DNA of 64,000 nt, taken from an uncultured Prevotella sp. (GTDB lineage: Bacteria; Bacteroidota; Bacteroidia; Bacteroidales; Bacteroidaceae). Of the stretch, positions 44,508 through 52,613 are shown one piece after another. The notes below the pieces were generated by a model. It was not told the DNA's origin and searched no databases. It saw only the letters and a program-made list of their open reading frames with translations. Position numbers and translations under genes: made by a program. The first letter of the stretch is position 1, and each line of letters begins with the position of its first letter. Location: NCBI GenBank assembly GCA_902798285.1, contig CADBVZ010000005.1:1-64000 (forward strand). The letters run 5' to 3'.

Positions 44508-45110
44508 TTATTTTTTATAGAGTATAGGGTTAGTATCAGGATCATTATACATCTTCATCTGACGATATACCTTCATATATTTCTTGCCTTCAGCTATATC
44601 ATCGAGCAATTGGTCGATAGCCAGCGATAGATCCTTCTGCTGCTCCAAGAGTACGGCCAACTTAGCCTTACACTTGGCGATGTGCTCTGCATCAGCATCC
44701 TTGCGATCCACCTGCTCCTGCATGTGGTATATCTTCAGGGCGAGAATACTCAGACGGTCTACGGCCCAAGCCGGACTTTCTGTGTTGAGGCGGGCATCGG
44801 GCTGTGGCACCACCTTGCTGTAGTACTGACGGAACCAGGAGTCAATTTCCTCAACGAGGTCTGTACGATCCTGATTGCTACGGTCGATACGACGTTTCAG
44901 GGCAAGGGCCTCCACTGGGTCGATATGTGGATCGCGGATGATATCCTCATAGTGCCACTGAACGGTATCGATCCAGCACTTCAGGTAGAGACTGTACTCA
45001 ATACTGTCTTTCTGATACGGATTTCTGATCGGGGTATTGACATCATCCGTGAGGTGATAGTCATTGATAGCCCGAACGAAAATAGGGTTAGCTTGTTCTG
45101 TAAATGACAT
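44508..45110 (-). CDS. DUF4254 protein
   Basis: This 200-residue helical protein has a DUF4254-like pattern, with QWHYEDIIRDP and IDRSNQDRTDLVEEID segments. Its function is unknown. The position directly ahead of a GT9 glycosyltransferase gene is a common pairing in Bacteroidetes and suggests a role with LPS or surface glycan synthesis. It has its own -7 box. Confidence 0.85.
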   Translation of the reverse strand: MSFTEQANPIFVRAINDYHLTDDVNTPIRNPYQKDSIEYSLYLKCWIDTVQWHYEDIIRDPHIDPVEALALKRRIDRSNQDRTDLVEEIDSWFRQYYSKVVPQPDARLNTESPAWAVDRLSILALKIYHMQEQVDRKDADAEHIAKCKAKLAVLLEQQKDLSLAIDQLLDDIAEGKKYMKVYRQMKMYNDPDTNPILYKK

Positions 45111-45132
45111 GTCAATTCTTGTTTTATAACTG

Positions 45133-45140
45133 CAAAACTA
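45133..45140 (-). promoter_or_regulatory. -7 box of DUF4254-GT9-rubredoxin operon
   Basis: Minus-strand TAGTTTTG fits TAnnTTTG, 22 nt before the ATG. Confidence 0.5.
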
Positions 45141-45229
45141 CAGAAACTTTTTCAATTAACCAACAAAAGTGCTGATTTTCTTCAAATTTTGCATCTTTAT
45201 AGTATAGAAAAGGTTAAAAAGGGGCAATT

Positions 45230-45260
45230 TTTTGCACAAACACCCCCCTTTTGTGCAAAA
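45230..45260. promoter_or_regulatory. 11-bp inverted repeat upstream of acpP
   Basis: TTTTGCACAAA (45230-45240) and TTTGTGCAAAA (45250-45260) are perfect complements around a C-rich spacer. It lies 25 bp upstream of the acpP -33 element between divergent genes. It could be an operator; the C-rich loop could also make it a structure in the RNA of a longer transcript. Confidence 0.5.
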
Positions 45261-45284
45261 GAATGATAGTTTTTCTTAAAAAAA

Positions 45285-45316
45285 TTTGCGTAACTCAAAG
45301 AAAATGTGTTACTTTG
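45285..45316 (+). promoter_or_regulatory. Promoter of acpP-fabF-rnc operon
   Basis: TTTG at 45285, a 20-bp spacer and TTACTTTG at 45309-45316 (one mismatch to TAnnTTTG). It leaves a leader of about 70 nt. Confidence 0.6.
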
Positions 45317-45390
45317 CACCCGATTTCGGCAAAAGCCGTCAAAATTTCAAGATAGCAAAATCATTATTAACATTTTAAAGTATTACAATT

Positions 45391-45627
45391 ATGTCAGAAA
45401 TTGAAAGCAAAGTAAAGGCTATTATCGTAGACAAACTCGGTGTTGATGAGGCAGAAGTAAAGGCTGAGGCCAGCTTCACTAACGATCTGGGCGCAGATTC
45501 ACTGGATACCGTAGAGTTGATCATGGAATTCGAGAAGGAATTCGGTATTTCTATTCCCGATGACAAGGCTGAGAAGATCGGTACCGTAGGTGACGCTATC
45601 GCTTACATCGAGGAGAACGCAAAATAA
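45391..45627 (+). CDS. acpP: Acyl carrier protein
   Basis: This 78-residue acidic protein carries the phosphopantetheine attachment Ser37 in [10 protein letters not shown]. It shuttles acyl chains in fatty acid synthesis. fabF follows 66 bp later after a strong hairpin. Confidence 0.98.
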   Translation: MSEIESKVKAIIVDKLGVDEAEVKAEASFTNDLGADSLDTVELIMEFEKEFGISIPDDKAEKIGTVGDAIAYIEENAK

Positions 45628-45640
45628 ATAAGATTAATAA

Positions 45641-45678
45641 CATAATGGTTGCTTCTGTTCATCGAAGCAACCATTATG
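45641..45678 (+). promoter_or_regulatory. Perfect 15-bp hairpin between acpP and fabF
   Basis: CATAATGGTTGCTTC pairs perfectly with GAAGCAACCATTATG around an 8-nt loop. The following bases are CTTTAAAATT, a weak T-run. It may act as a partial terminator or a processing or stability element that gives acpP more message than fabF. Confidence 0.7.
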
Positions 45679-45693
45679 CTTTAAAATTAGCTT

Positions 45694-46956
45694 ATGGAAT
45701 TAAAAAGAGTAGTTGTAACAGGTATGGGAGCCGTTACTCCCGTCGGCAACACTCCTGAAGAGATGTGGAAAAACCTGCTCAACGGAGTAAGCGGTGCCGC
45801 ACCTATTGCAAGTTTCGATACCACTTTATTTAAGACTAAATTTGCTTGTGAGGTAAAGAACCTCGACGTTAATGCATATCTCGACCGTAAAGAGGCTCGT
45901 AAGATGGACCGCTATACCCAACTGGCCCTGATTGCTGCTAAGCAGGCTGTCGAGGATAGCAAGATGGATCTTGAGGCTGAAGACAAGAACCGCATCGGTG
46001 TGGTTTATGGCGTAGGTATCGGTGGTATTAAGACCTTCGAGGACGAGGTGAAGTACTATGGTGTTCACGAGGCCGAGGGTCCTAAGTTCAATCCATTCTT
46101 CATTCCGAAGATGATTGCCGATATCGCAGCTGGTCAGATTTCCATCATGTATGGTTTCCACGGACCCAACTATATTACCGCTTCTGCTTGTGCTTCTTCT
46201 TCGAATGCACTTGCCGATGCCTTCAACCTCATCCGTTTGGGTAAGGCCAACGCCATCCTCGCTGGTGGTGCTGAGTCAGCCATCTGTGCTTGTGGTGTGG
46301 GTGGCTTCAATGCCATGAAAGCCCTTTCTACTCGCAACGATGAGCCCGAGAAGGCCAGTCGTCCGTTCAGTGCTAGTCGCGATGGATTCATCATGGCCGA
46401 GGGTGCTGGTTGTCTGATTCTCGAGGAGCTCGAGCATGCAAAGGCTCGTGGTGCCAAGATTTATGCTGAGATGGTTGGTGCTGGTATGAGTGCTGATGCT
46501 CACCATATTACCGCTTCTCATCCTGAGGGTCTGGGTGCTAAGCTCGTGATGCAGAATGCACTTGAGGATGCTCAGATGAATCCCGACGAGATCGATTACA
46601 TCAACGTTCATGGAACTTCTACCCACGTGGGTGATATCTCTGAGGCTAAGGCCATCAAAGAGGTATTCGGCGATGCAGCCTTCAAGCTCAACATCTCGTC
46701 AACGAAGTCAATGACTGGTCACCTTCTGGGTGCTGCTGGTGCTGTTGAGGCTATGGTTACCGTTCTGGCTGTTCAGAACGATATCGTTCCTCCCACCATC
46801 AACCACGAGGAAGGCGACGATGATCCCGAGATCGACTACAATCTGAATTTCACCTTCAACAAGGCTCAGAAGCGCGTGGTTCGTGCTGGACTCAGCAACA
46901 CCTTCGGCTTCGGTGGTCATAATGCTTGTGTGGTATTCAAAAAGTATGAAGCTTAA
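45694..46956 (+). CDS. fabF: Beta-ketoacyl-ACP synthase II
   Basis: This 420-residue condensing enzyme has Cys166 in ASACASSS, His306 in HGTSTHVGD and a second His near 342 in SMTGHLLGAAG. It elongates fatty acyl-ACP with malonyl-ACP. Its end overlaps the rnc start by 11 bases. Confidence 0.97.
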   Translation: MELKRVVVTGMGAVTPVGNTPEEMWKNLLNGVSGAAPIASFDTTLFKTKFACEVKNLDVNAYLDRKEARKMDRYTQLALIAAKQAVEDSKMDLEAEDKNRIGVVYGVGIGGIKTFEDEVKYYGVHEAEGPKFNPFFIPKMIADIAAGQISIMYGFHGPNYITASACASSSNALADAFNLIRLGKANAILAGGAESAICACGVGGFNAMKALSTRNDEPEKASRPFSASRDGFIMAEGAGCLILEELEHAKARGAKIYAEMVGAGMSADAHHITASHPEGLGAKLVMQNALEDAQMNPDEIDYINVHGTSTHVGDISEAKAIKEVFGDAAFKLNISSTKSMTGHLLGAAGAVEAMVTVLAVQNDIVPPTINHEEGDDDPEIDYNLNFTFNKAQKRVVRAGLSNTFGFGGHNACVVFKKYEA

Positions 46957-48019
46957 TAACATTATTGATAGAATCAAGCTCCCTTTCCGCAAGGAGAAGG
47001 AGCTTTTTTCTTCTCTTTACGCCATACTGGGGTTCTACCCCCACAACATCGAGTATTACAAGATGGCGCTGATGCACAAGAGCATCCGCAAGCGCAACGA
47101 CAAAGGCAAGCCGCTTAACAATGAGCGACTGGAGTTCCTGGGTGATGCCATACTCGATGCTGCGGTGGGATATATCGTATACCGCCACTATGAGGGTAAG
47201 CGCGAAGGATTCCTTACCAATACGCGTTCTAAGCTTGTGTCACGCGATACGCTGGGCAAGATAGCCACCGAGATGGGTCTGCCTAGTCTGCTGCTCTCAG
47301 CAGGTCATAGCACATCGCACAACAGCTATGTCGAGGGCAATGCCTTCGAGGCACTCGTAGGTGCCATCTATCTCGATCGTGGCTATGAGGCTTGTCTCGA
47401 GTTCTTCGAGAAGCGTGTTCTGGGCCGATATGTCGACATCGACAAGGTGGCATTCAAGGAAGTCAACTTCAAGTCGAAGCTCCTTGAGTGGAGTCAAAAG
47501 AATCGTGTACGCATGGATTTCCTGATGCTAAAGCAGAAGAAAGACAAGAATGGTAGTCCCATTTTCTGTTTCCAGGTAATGCTCGAGGGTGTAGAAGGCG
47601 AGCGAGGAACGGGTTACTCCAAGAAGGAAGCCCAACAGTTAGCCGCCAAGGAAACACTCCAGCGACTGAAGCGCGAGCCTCAGTTCGTGGAAGCCATATT
47701 CCAGGCTAAGACCGAACGCACCAAGATGGAGGAAGAGCCCGCTATGGCCGTTCCTGATACAGAACAGGAGCAGAACTTCATCATTGAGCAAGAGCCAATG
47801 GAATCGTCCGCTGAGGAGCCTGTAAAGCCCGCTCCTAAGCGCGTTCGTAAGCCCAAGCAGACAACTGATTCTTCCAACGAGGAAGAGGCCTTAGACGAAG
47901 AATTTCTGGCCAAACGGAGCGATTTGGTAGACTACGACCTCTCCGACATTACTCACAAAGAGAAGTCGCGCGAGGAAATCATAGCCGAAGCCGAGGCTGC
48001 CGCCTTCGCTGAGGGATAA
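46946..48019 (+). CDS. rnc: Ribonuclease III with acidic C-terminal tail
   Basis: The protein has 357 residues from the ATG at 46946, much longer than E. coli RNase III (226). The catalytic signature NERLEFLGDAILDAAV (about 59-74) and a dsRNA-binding domain (about 180-250, GYSKKEAQQLAAKETL) are complete. The extra C-terminal segment of about 105 residues is Glu/Pro/Lys-rich and probably disordered, with a basic PAPKRVRKPKQ patch. It processes rRNA and structured mRNA. The frame extends upstream into fabF, but MKLNNIIDRIKLPFRKEK is the Bacteroidetes-like start. Confidence 0.95.
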   Translation: MKLNNIIDRIKLPFRKEKELFSSLYAILGFYPHNIEYYKMALMHKSIRKRNDKGKPLNNERLEFLGDAILDAAVGYIVYRHYEGKREGFLTNTRSKLVSRDTLGKIATEMGLPSLLLSAGHSTSHNSYVEGNAFEALVGAIYLDRGYEACLEFFEKRVLGRYVDIDKVAFKEVNFKSKLLEWSQKNRVRMDFLMLKQKKDKNGSPIFCFQVMLEGVEGERGTGYSKKEAQQLAAKETLQRLKREPQFVEAIFQAKTERTKMEEEPAMAVPDTEQEQNFIIEQEPMESSAEEPVKPAPKRVRKPKQTTDSSNEEEALDEEFLAKRSDLVDYDLSDITHKEKSREEIIAEAEAAAFAEG

Positions 48020-48024
48020 AAACA

Positions 48025-48062
48025 ACAAGAATGCCACCCAATCTTCTGGGTGGCATTCTTGT
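48025..48062. terminator. Terminator between rnc and lipoprotein gene
   Basis: The perfect 16-bp stem ACAAGAATGCCACCCA / TGGGTGGCATTCTTGT has a 6-nt loop. It lies between convergent genes and probably serves both. Confidence 0.75.
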
Positions 48063-48065
48063 ATC

Positions 48066-48659
48066 TTAATACTTGTTTTCCCACTCCCAAGTAATGTTCT
48101 TGTTGATTCTCCCGTAGCTTTTCAGGATGCTTTCAAATAGTGCTAATCCTACCTTCTCGCTATAGCTGAGATCACCATCCAAAACACGGCCCTTTTCATC
48201 TACGATCCGAATCTGCTCGAGTTTGAAACGGCTATAGCCATCCTTATCAGGACCCCACCAGTGTTCGAATATCAATCCTGGTCCGCCTATCGTGCTTGAA
48301 ATAATTGAGTTTAGCTTAGCGGTAAAGAGCAGCTTGCCTTTAGAATAGAACAGGATACTCCACTGTGTTGGTACTGGGAAAGCCTTTTCGCTGATTCGCT
48401 CGCCTCCCTTTACCTTCATCTCGCCCGTTTCAGGGTTATAGGCCACAATGTCGTTAAGCGTCAGCACATAATCCTGTGGTGTGATGTCTATCAATTGTTT
48501 ATTGGGCTCAACAATAATCGCATAGAGCTCCTCGTCAGAGCCATCCATAGACTCCACAGCATCGTCATCACTCGTACAACTTGTCATCATCGTACCCATT
48601 AACGCTGCAATCATGATGATCACCAGCGTCATCAGAATCTTTTCAATTGTCTGTTTCAT
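48066..48659 (-). CDS. Hypothetical lipoprotein
   Basis: The protein has 197 residues from the ATG at 48659. The N-terminal hydrophobic segment ends MMTSC followed by TSDDD, a lipobox with Asp at the +3 region. The rest is beta-rich, including SILFYSKGKLLFTAKLN. I do not recognise the family. An upstream in-frame ATG at 48764 would bury the signal and is rejected. Confidence 0.72.
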   Translation of the reverse strand: MKQTIEKILMTLVIIMIAALMGTMMTSCTSDDDAVESMDGSDEELYAIIVEPNKQLIDITPQDYVLTLNDIVAYNPETGEMKVKGGERISEKAFPVPTQWSILFYSKGKLLFTAKLNSIISSTIGGPGLIFEHWWGPDKDGYSRFKLEQIRIVDEKGRVLDGDLSYSEKVGLALFESILKSYGRINKNITWEWENKY

Positions 48660-48783
48660 CGCAAAACCTATTAAACATTTCTGTAGATATAACCCGCAAA
48701 CCCCAAAAACCTTGCATGGATTCAGAAAGATTTTTGATTTATTAACGCAATCGGATACTTGCAAGAATCATGCTTCTTAAGAC

Positions 48784-48885
48784 TATAGTCCGTATAAACC
48801 CCGACTTTACTCCGAGTAAACCTGGACTTTAGTCGGAGTAAACCCTCAAATTCTCGAGAGAATTCAGGACTTTCCTCGGAGCAAA
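48784..48885. repeat. Second array of 15-bp imperfect palindromes on a 22-bp period
   Basis: Copies start at 48784 (TATAGTCCGTATAAA), 48806 (TTTACTCCGAGTAAA), 48828 (TTTAGTCGGAGTAAA), 48850 (ATTCTCGAGAGAATT) and 48871 (TTTCCTCGGAGCAAA), with steps of 22, 22, 22 and 21 bp. Another palindrome, AACTATC...GATAGTT, follows at 48884-48903. The core is shared with the array at 17992. Confidence 0.8.
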
Positions 48886-48986
48886 CTATCAGCGAGGATA
48901 GTTCTCCTTCCGACTTTGGATAGTTCAACCTATTACGTTGCTTACTCCTATGTTGTAGAGACAGAATTATTATAAGATATCCAACC

Positions 48987-49232
48987 CCTAACATAAAAAC
49001 TGCTTATCACCTGAAACAGAACACTTTAGCAAAACAAACAGGTAACAAACACCTAACCTATCCCCTAACATAGACCTAACATGAGAGGTAACATTTTATT
49101 AAACCATATTCATGTTAGGAGTTATGTTAGGTGATGAGTTACCTGTATGTTAGGTGTTATGTTAGGTGTTTGAGGTGGCTTTTCGCTCGTAACCATCTCA
49201 TTATGAATATTTTGAGTAAATCACATGTTAGG
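48987..49232. repeat. Cluster of ATGTTAGG motifs in inverted orientation
   Basis: CCTAACAT occurs at 48987, 49064 and 49075 (with a variant at 49052), and its complement ATGTTAGG occurs at 49112, 49124, 49147, 49159 and 49225. The two sets face each other around about 49097, giving an imperfect inverted repeat flanked by ACAGGTAAC and GTTACCTGT. No ORF lies here; the gap 48660-49293 otherwise holds only the palindrome array and the next promoter. Confidence 0.75.
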
Positions 49233-49281
49233 TGTTGGCGAAAAATACGATATATTATTTTCTTTTTTCATTTAATTCATG

Positions 49282-49289
49282 TATATTTG
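49282..49289 (+). promoter_or_regulatory. -7 box of glycerophosphodiesterase gene
   Basis: TATATTTG ends 4 nt before the ATG at 49294, so transcription probably starts at or very near the start codon. Confidence 0.6.
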
Positions 49290-49293
49290 CAGC

Positions 49294-50058
49294 ATGAAAA
49301 GGATAGTGTGTTTAATAGCTTGTTTGCTAGCGATTTCGATGTGGGCACAGGGCCAGATCGAGATTGTGGTGCATCGTGGGGCAAATGCTTTGGCGCCAGA
49401 GAATACCATCGCCTCTACTGATTCCGCCTTGAAGTATGGGGCGAAATGGGTAGAGTTGGATGTGCGCAAATCGAAGGATGGAGTGCTTTTTAATCTCCAC
49501 GACGAGACGCTCGATCGTACAACCAATGGTAAGGGTCTGCTGGCAGAGATGCTTTCAGAGGATGTTCGCCAACTCGATGCTGGAAGCTGGTTCTCAGACA
49601 AGTTTGCTGGCACCCCTGTGCCTATGATTGCTGAGATGCTCGACTATCTGCAGGGTAAAGCCTATGTGTTCTTCGACGTGAAACGAGGCACACCTATCGC
49701 TACGTTGGAGAATCTGGTTCGCGAGAAGGGTTTTGCGGATAAGAGTTTCTTCTGGTTTGGCGATGAAACGATGCTTCGAGAATTTGTAAGTCTGGCCCCA
49801 GAGATGAAAATCAAGGTGAATGCGGGCGATATCGAGCGACTGAAGTATTGGCAAAGCATCTGCACCCCTTCGTATGTGGAGATTGCCCCAGAGAAGATAA
49901 CAGACGAGTTTCGTATGTATTGCCACGAGCATCACATCAAGGTGATGGCTGCTTGTCAGGAGGACGATACTTCGCAGTTTCAGTTGGTCATCGACAAGAA
50001 GGCTGATCTCGTAAACTTGGATCGTCCTGAGGTGTTTGTCCGTTTGCTGAACAAATAA
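49294..50058 (+). CDS. Glycerophosphodiester phosphodiesterase
   Basis: The protein has 254 residues from the ATG at 49294, chosen because the -7 box lies between it and the upstream in-frame ATG. A signal peptide (about 1-20) precedes the GDPD barrel with His27-Arg28, Glu36 in APENT, Glu54/Asp56 in VELDV and His69 in NLHDETLDRTT. It hydrolyses glycerophosphodiesters to glycerol-3-phosphate and an alcohol, probably in the periplasm. A terminator follows. Confidence 0.93.
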   Translation: MKRIVCLIACLLAISMWAQGQIEIVVHRGANALAPENTIASTDSALKYGAKWVELDVRKSKDGVLFNLHDETLDRTTNGKGLLAEMLSEDVRQLDAGSWFSDKFAGTPVPMIAEMLDYLQGKAYVFFDVKRGTPIATLENLVREKGFADKSFFWFGDETMLREFVSLAPEMKIKVNAGDIERLKYWQSICTPSYVEIAPEKITDEFRMYCHEHHIKVMAACQEDDTSQFQLVIDKKADLVNLDRPEVFVRLLNK

Positions 50059-50059
50059 A

Positions 50060-50092
50060 AAAATTGCCACCCTTAGCTTGGGTGGCAATTTT
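50060..50092. terminator. Terminator between GDPD and GH3 genes
   Basis: The perfect 13-bp stem AAAATTGCCACCC / GGGTGGCAATTTT has a 7-nt loop and A/T flanks on both sides, suiting the convergent genes. Confidence 0.82.
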
Positions 50093-50112
50093 GGTTAGAT
50101 ATCTCTTAGGAT

Positions 50113-52581
50113 TCAGATATTCGGCTCGTCCCAGATCTTGGTCTGAGTGCAAGCGGTAGGAACGGTTTGGTTGCCTACCTTCAGGATGAAGTCACCCTCT
50201 TCGAGTGTCCACTTGCCACAAGCACCAACGAAGGCGAGTTTCTTGGCTGGGAGTTGGAAGGCAACCGTCTTGGTCTCACCAGGCTCCAGGGCAATCTTCG
50301 TAAAGTCGCGCAAGCGCTTGTTATCGGGTACTACGCTGGCGATAAGATCGCTCGAATAGAGCAATACAGCCTCCTTACCAGCCTTACTGCCTGTATTCTT
50401 CACATCAACGCTGATGGTGAGGATGTCGTCAGCAGTAAACTGTGCCTTGTCGACCTTCAGGTTCGAGTACTCGAAGGTGGTATAGCTGAGGCCATAGCCG
50501 AAGGGCCACTGAAGCGAAACCTTGGCATCGTAGTTATAGGCACCAGCCATCGTGCCCACCTCCTCAGATACCTTATAATCATAGGTATTCAGCGAGTTGA
50601 TCTCTCTTGGATAGGTGTAAGGCATCTTGGCAGAGAAGTTAGCATCGCCAGCCAGCAGGTTAGCGAGGGCATCGCCACCATAGTTGCCTGGGATGAGGAT
50701 ATCAATCACAGCCTTAGCCAACGGCTCGATGTCAGCAATGAGGCGAGGACGACCCTCATTCAGCACGAGGATGATGGGCTTGCCCGTCTTGGCGAGTTCC
50801 TTCACCAAATTACGCTGGTTCTCAGAGAGCCAGAGGTCCGTGAGGTTACCAGGCGTCTCTGTATAGGAGTTCTCACCGATAGCTGCGATAATGATATCTG
50901 CCTTGGCAGCAGCTGCTACAGCCTTGTCGATTTCAGGAGCATTCTCGTCGTAGTAGGCGCCATTCTCATTATAGGTCACACCTTGCTCGAGAATGATGTT
51001 CTCCTTACCATACTTATTGCAGAGCGCCTCGTAGATGGTGTTATATTTCTCTGCTTGATCCTCAGCGCGCGAACCTTGCCAGGTGTAGCTCCAACCACCA
51101 TGCAAGCAACGCATCTGGTTGGCGTTAGGACCAGTCAAGAGGATTTTCTTGCCCTTAGCGAGAGGTAGGATGTTGTCATTCTTGAGAAGAACCATTGACT
51201 CTTCGGCAGCCAGCAGTGAAGCTTTGGCAAACTCATCGCAACCAAACTTCTCGAAACCCTTACCACCAGTGTTGGGCTCATCGAAGAGTCTCAGGCGAAA
51301 CTTCGCACGGAGGATTCGACGAACGGCATCGTCGATACGCTCCATTTTCACCTTGCCCTCGTTTACGAGCTCCTTAAGCAGGATACAGAACTCCACACTA
51401 TAGGGATCCATCGACATATCGATACCAGCATTGATGGCAATGCGTATGGCGTCCTTTTTATCCTTGGCCACCTTCTCGCGCGAGTACAGATTATTAATAT
51501 CAGCCCAGTCGGTTACGAGGAAGCCGTCCCATTGCAGGTCTTCCTTCAGCCATTTGGTGAGATATTCGTAGCTGGCATGAACAGGCACACCATTAACAGA
51601 TGCAGAGTTCACCATCATGGTCAATGTACCAGCAAGGGCAGCAGCCTTAAATGGCTCGAAATACTTCTCACGGATGATTTGCGGATTGAGGTAGGCTGGA
51701 GTACGATCCTTACCAGTCCAAGGGGCACCATAGGCGAAATAGTGCTTGGTGCTGGTTCCAACGTGGAAACGATCGATGTGGTTATTATCTTCTCCCTGAT
51801 AACCCTTAATCTCTGCCTCCACCATCTTAGCATTCACGATGGCATCCTCGCCAAAGCTCTCATACACACGAGGCCAACGGGGATCGCGACTCAGGTCTAC
51901 CACAGGGTTATATACCCAAGGACAATTAGCAGCACGGCTCTCGTAGGCTGTAATCTCTGCGCCTCTGAAAGCCAAATCGGTATTAAAAGTGGCACCTAGG
52001 TTGATAGGCTGGGGGAAGAGGGTTCCGCCTTTGGTATAGGTAACACCATGATTGTGGTCGAGACCATAGATATCAGGAATGCCGAGATACTTCATCGACT
52101 TCTCCTGAATCAGACGGATCCACTTCTGCCAATCGTCGAGCGAAGCAGCACTGGAGCCTGGAGCATTGAGGATGGAGCCAACCTTCCATTTCGAGATGAG
52201 TGTGTCGAGCATCGCCTCGTTGATTTTCCAAATGCGCTTGGTTTCGCCCTGATAGATGTCTACAGGGAAACCACCCAGTTTGTCGATGATTTCCTGATCA
52301 GTCATCTTCACCATCGCGTCAATCTCAGAATCTGCTCTGCCATACTGCTGGAGTACGGAGCGTACCTTCTCACGATCTACCTTGGCGTTTTCTACTGTCA
52401 TCTTACCCATGACGTCGAGGTTCAGTTCGAGCATCTGTCCGATCTTCTCGTCGAGTGTCATCTTCGAGAGAGTCTTTTCTACTTTTGCCTCCAGGGCCGC
52501 ATCACGGGGGATGGCAGGTTTTTGGGCCTGGGCGCTGATGCTTACCAGCGCTAAGGCCACAATGAATAGGTTCTTCTTCAT
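50113..52581 (-). CDS. Glycoside hydrolase family 3 beta-glucosidase
   Basis: This 822-residue protein has a signal peptide (1-19, ending SAQAQ). The GH3 N-terminal barrel carries the catalytic nucleophile Asp358 in GFLVTDWAD. The C-terminal alpha/beta sandwich (from about 450) and a fibronectin III-like domain at the end (about 705-810, including [15 protein letters not shown]) complete a BglX-type enzyme. It would release glucose, or possibly xylose, from oligosaccharides in the periplasm. It is the third gene of a leftward operon after a GH9 enzyme and an esterase. Confidence 0.95.
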   Translation of the reverse strand: MKKNLFIVALALVSISAQAQKPAIPRDAALEAKVEKTLSKMTLDEKIGQMLELNLDVMGKMTVENAKVDREKVRSVLQQYGRADSEIDAMVKMTDQEIIDKLGGFPVDIYQGETKRIWKINEAMLDTLISKWKVGSILNAPGSSAASLDDWQKWIRLIQEKSMKYLGIPDIYGLDHNHGVTYTKGGTLFPQPINLGATFNTDLAFRGAEITAYESRAANCPWVYNPVVDLSRDPRWPRVYESFGEDAIVNAKMVEAEIKGYQGEDNNHIDRFHVGTSTKHYFAYGAPWTGKDRTPAYLNPQIIREKYFEPFKAAALAGTLTMMVNSASVNGVPVHASYEYLTKWLKEDLQWDGFLVTDWADINNLYSREKVAKDKKDAIRIAINAGIDMSMDPYSVEFCILLKELVNEGKVKMERIDDAVRRILRAKFRLRLFDEPNTGGKGFEKFGCDEFAKASLLAAEESMVLLKNDNILPLAKGKKILLTGPNANQMRCLHGGWSYTWQGSRAEDQAEKYNTIYEALCNKYGKENIILEQGVTYNENGAYYDENAPEIDKAVAAAAKADIIIAAIGENSYTETPGNLTDLWLSENQRNLVKELAKTGKPIILVLNEGRPRLIADIEPLAKAVIDILIPGNYGGDALANLLAGDANFSAKMPYTYPREINSLNTYDYKVSEEVGTMAGAYNYDAKVSLQWPFGYGLSYTTFEYSNLKVDKAQFTADDILTISVDVKNTGSKAGKEAVLLYSSDLIASVVPDNKRLRDFTKIALEPGETKTVAFQLPAKKLAFVGACGKWTLEEGDFILKVGNQTVPTACTQTKIWDEPNI

Positions 52582-52613
52582 TTTATGTAATAGTCAATTA
52601 GTGTTATGTTCCT

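Noticed and set aside
50167-51168. Long + strand open frame opposite the GH3 gene
   Set aside because: It is a shadow of the complementary coding strand; the GH3 reading has full family motifs and the antisense translation has none.
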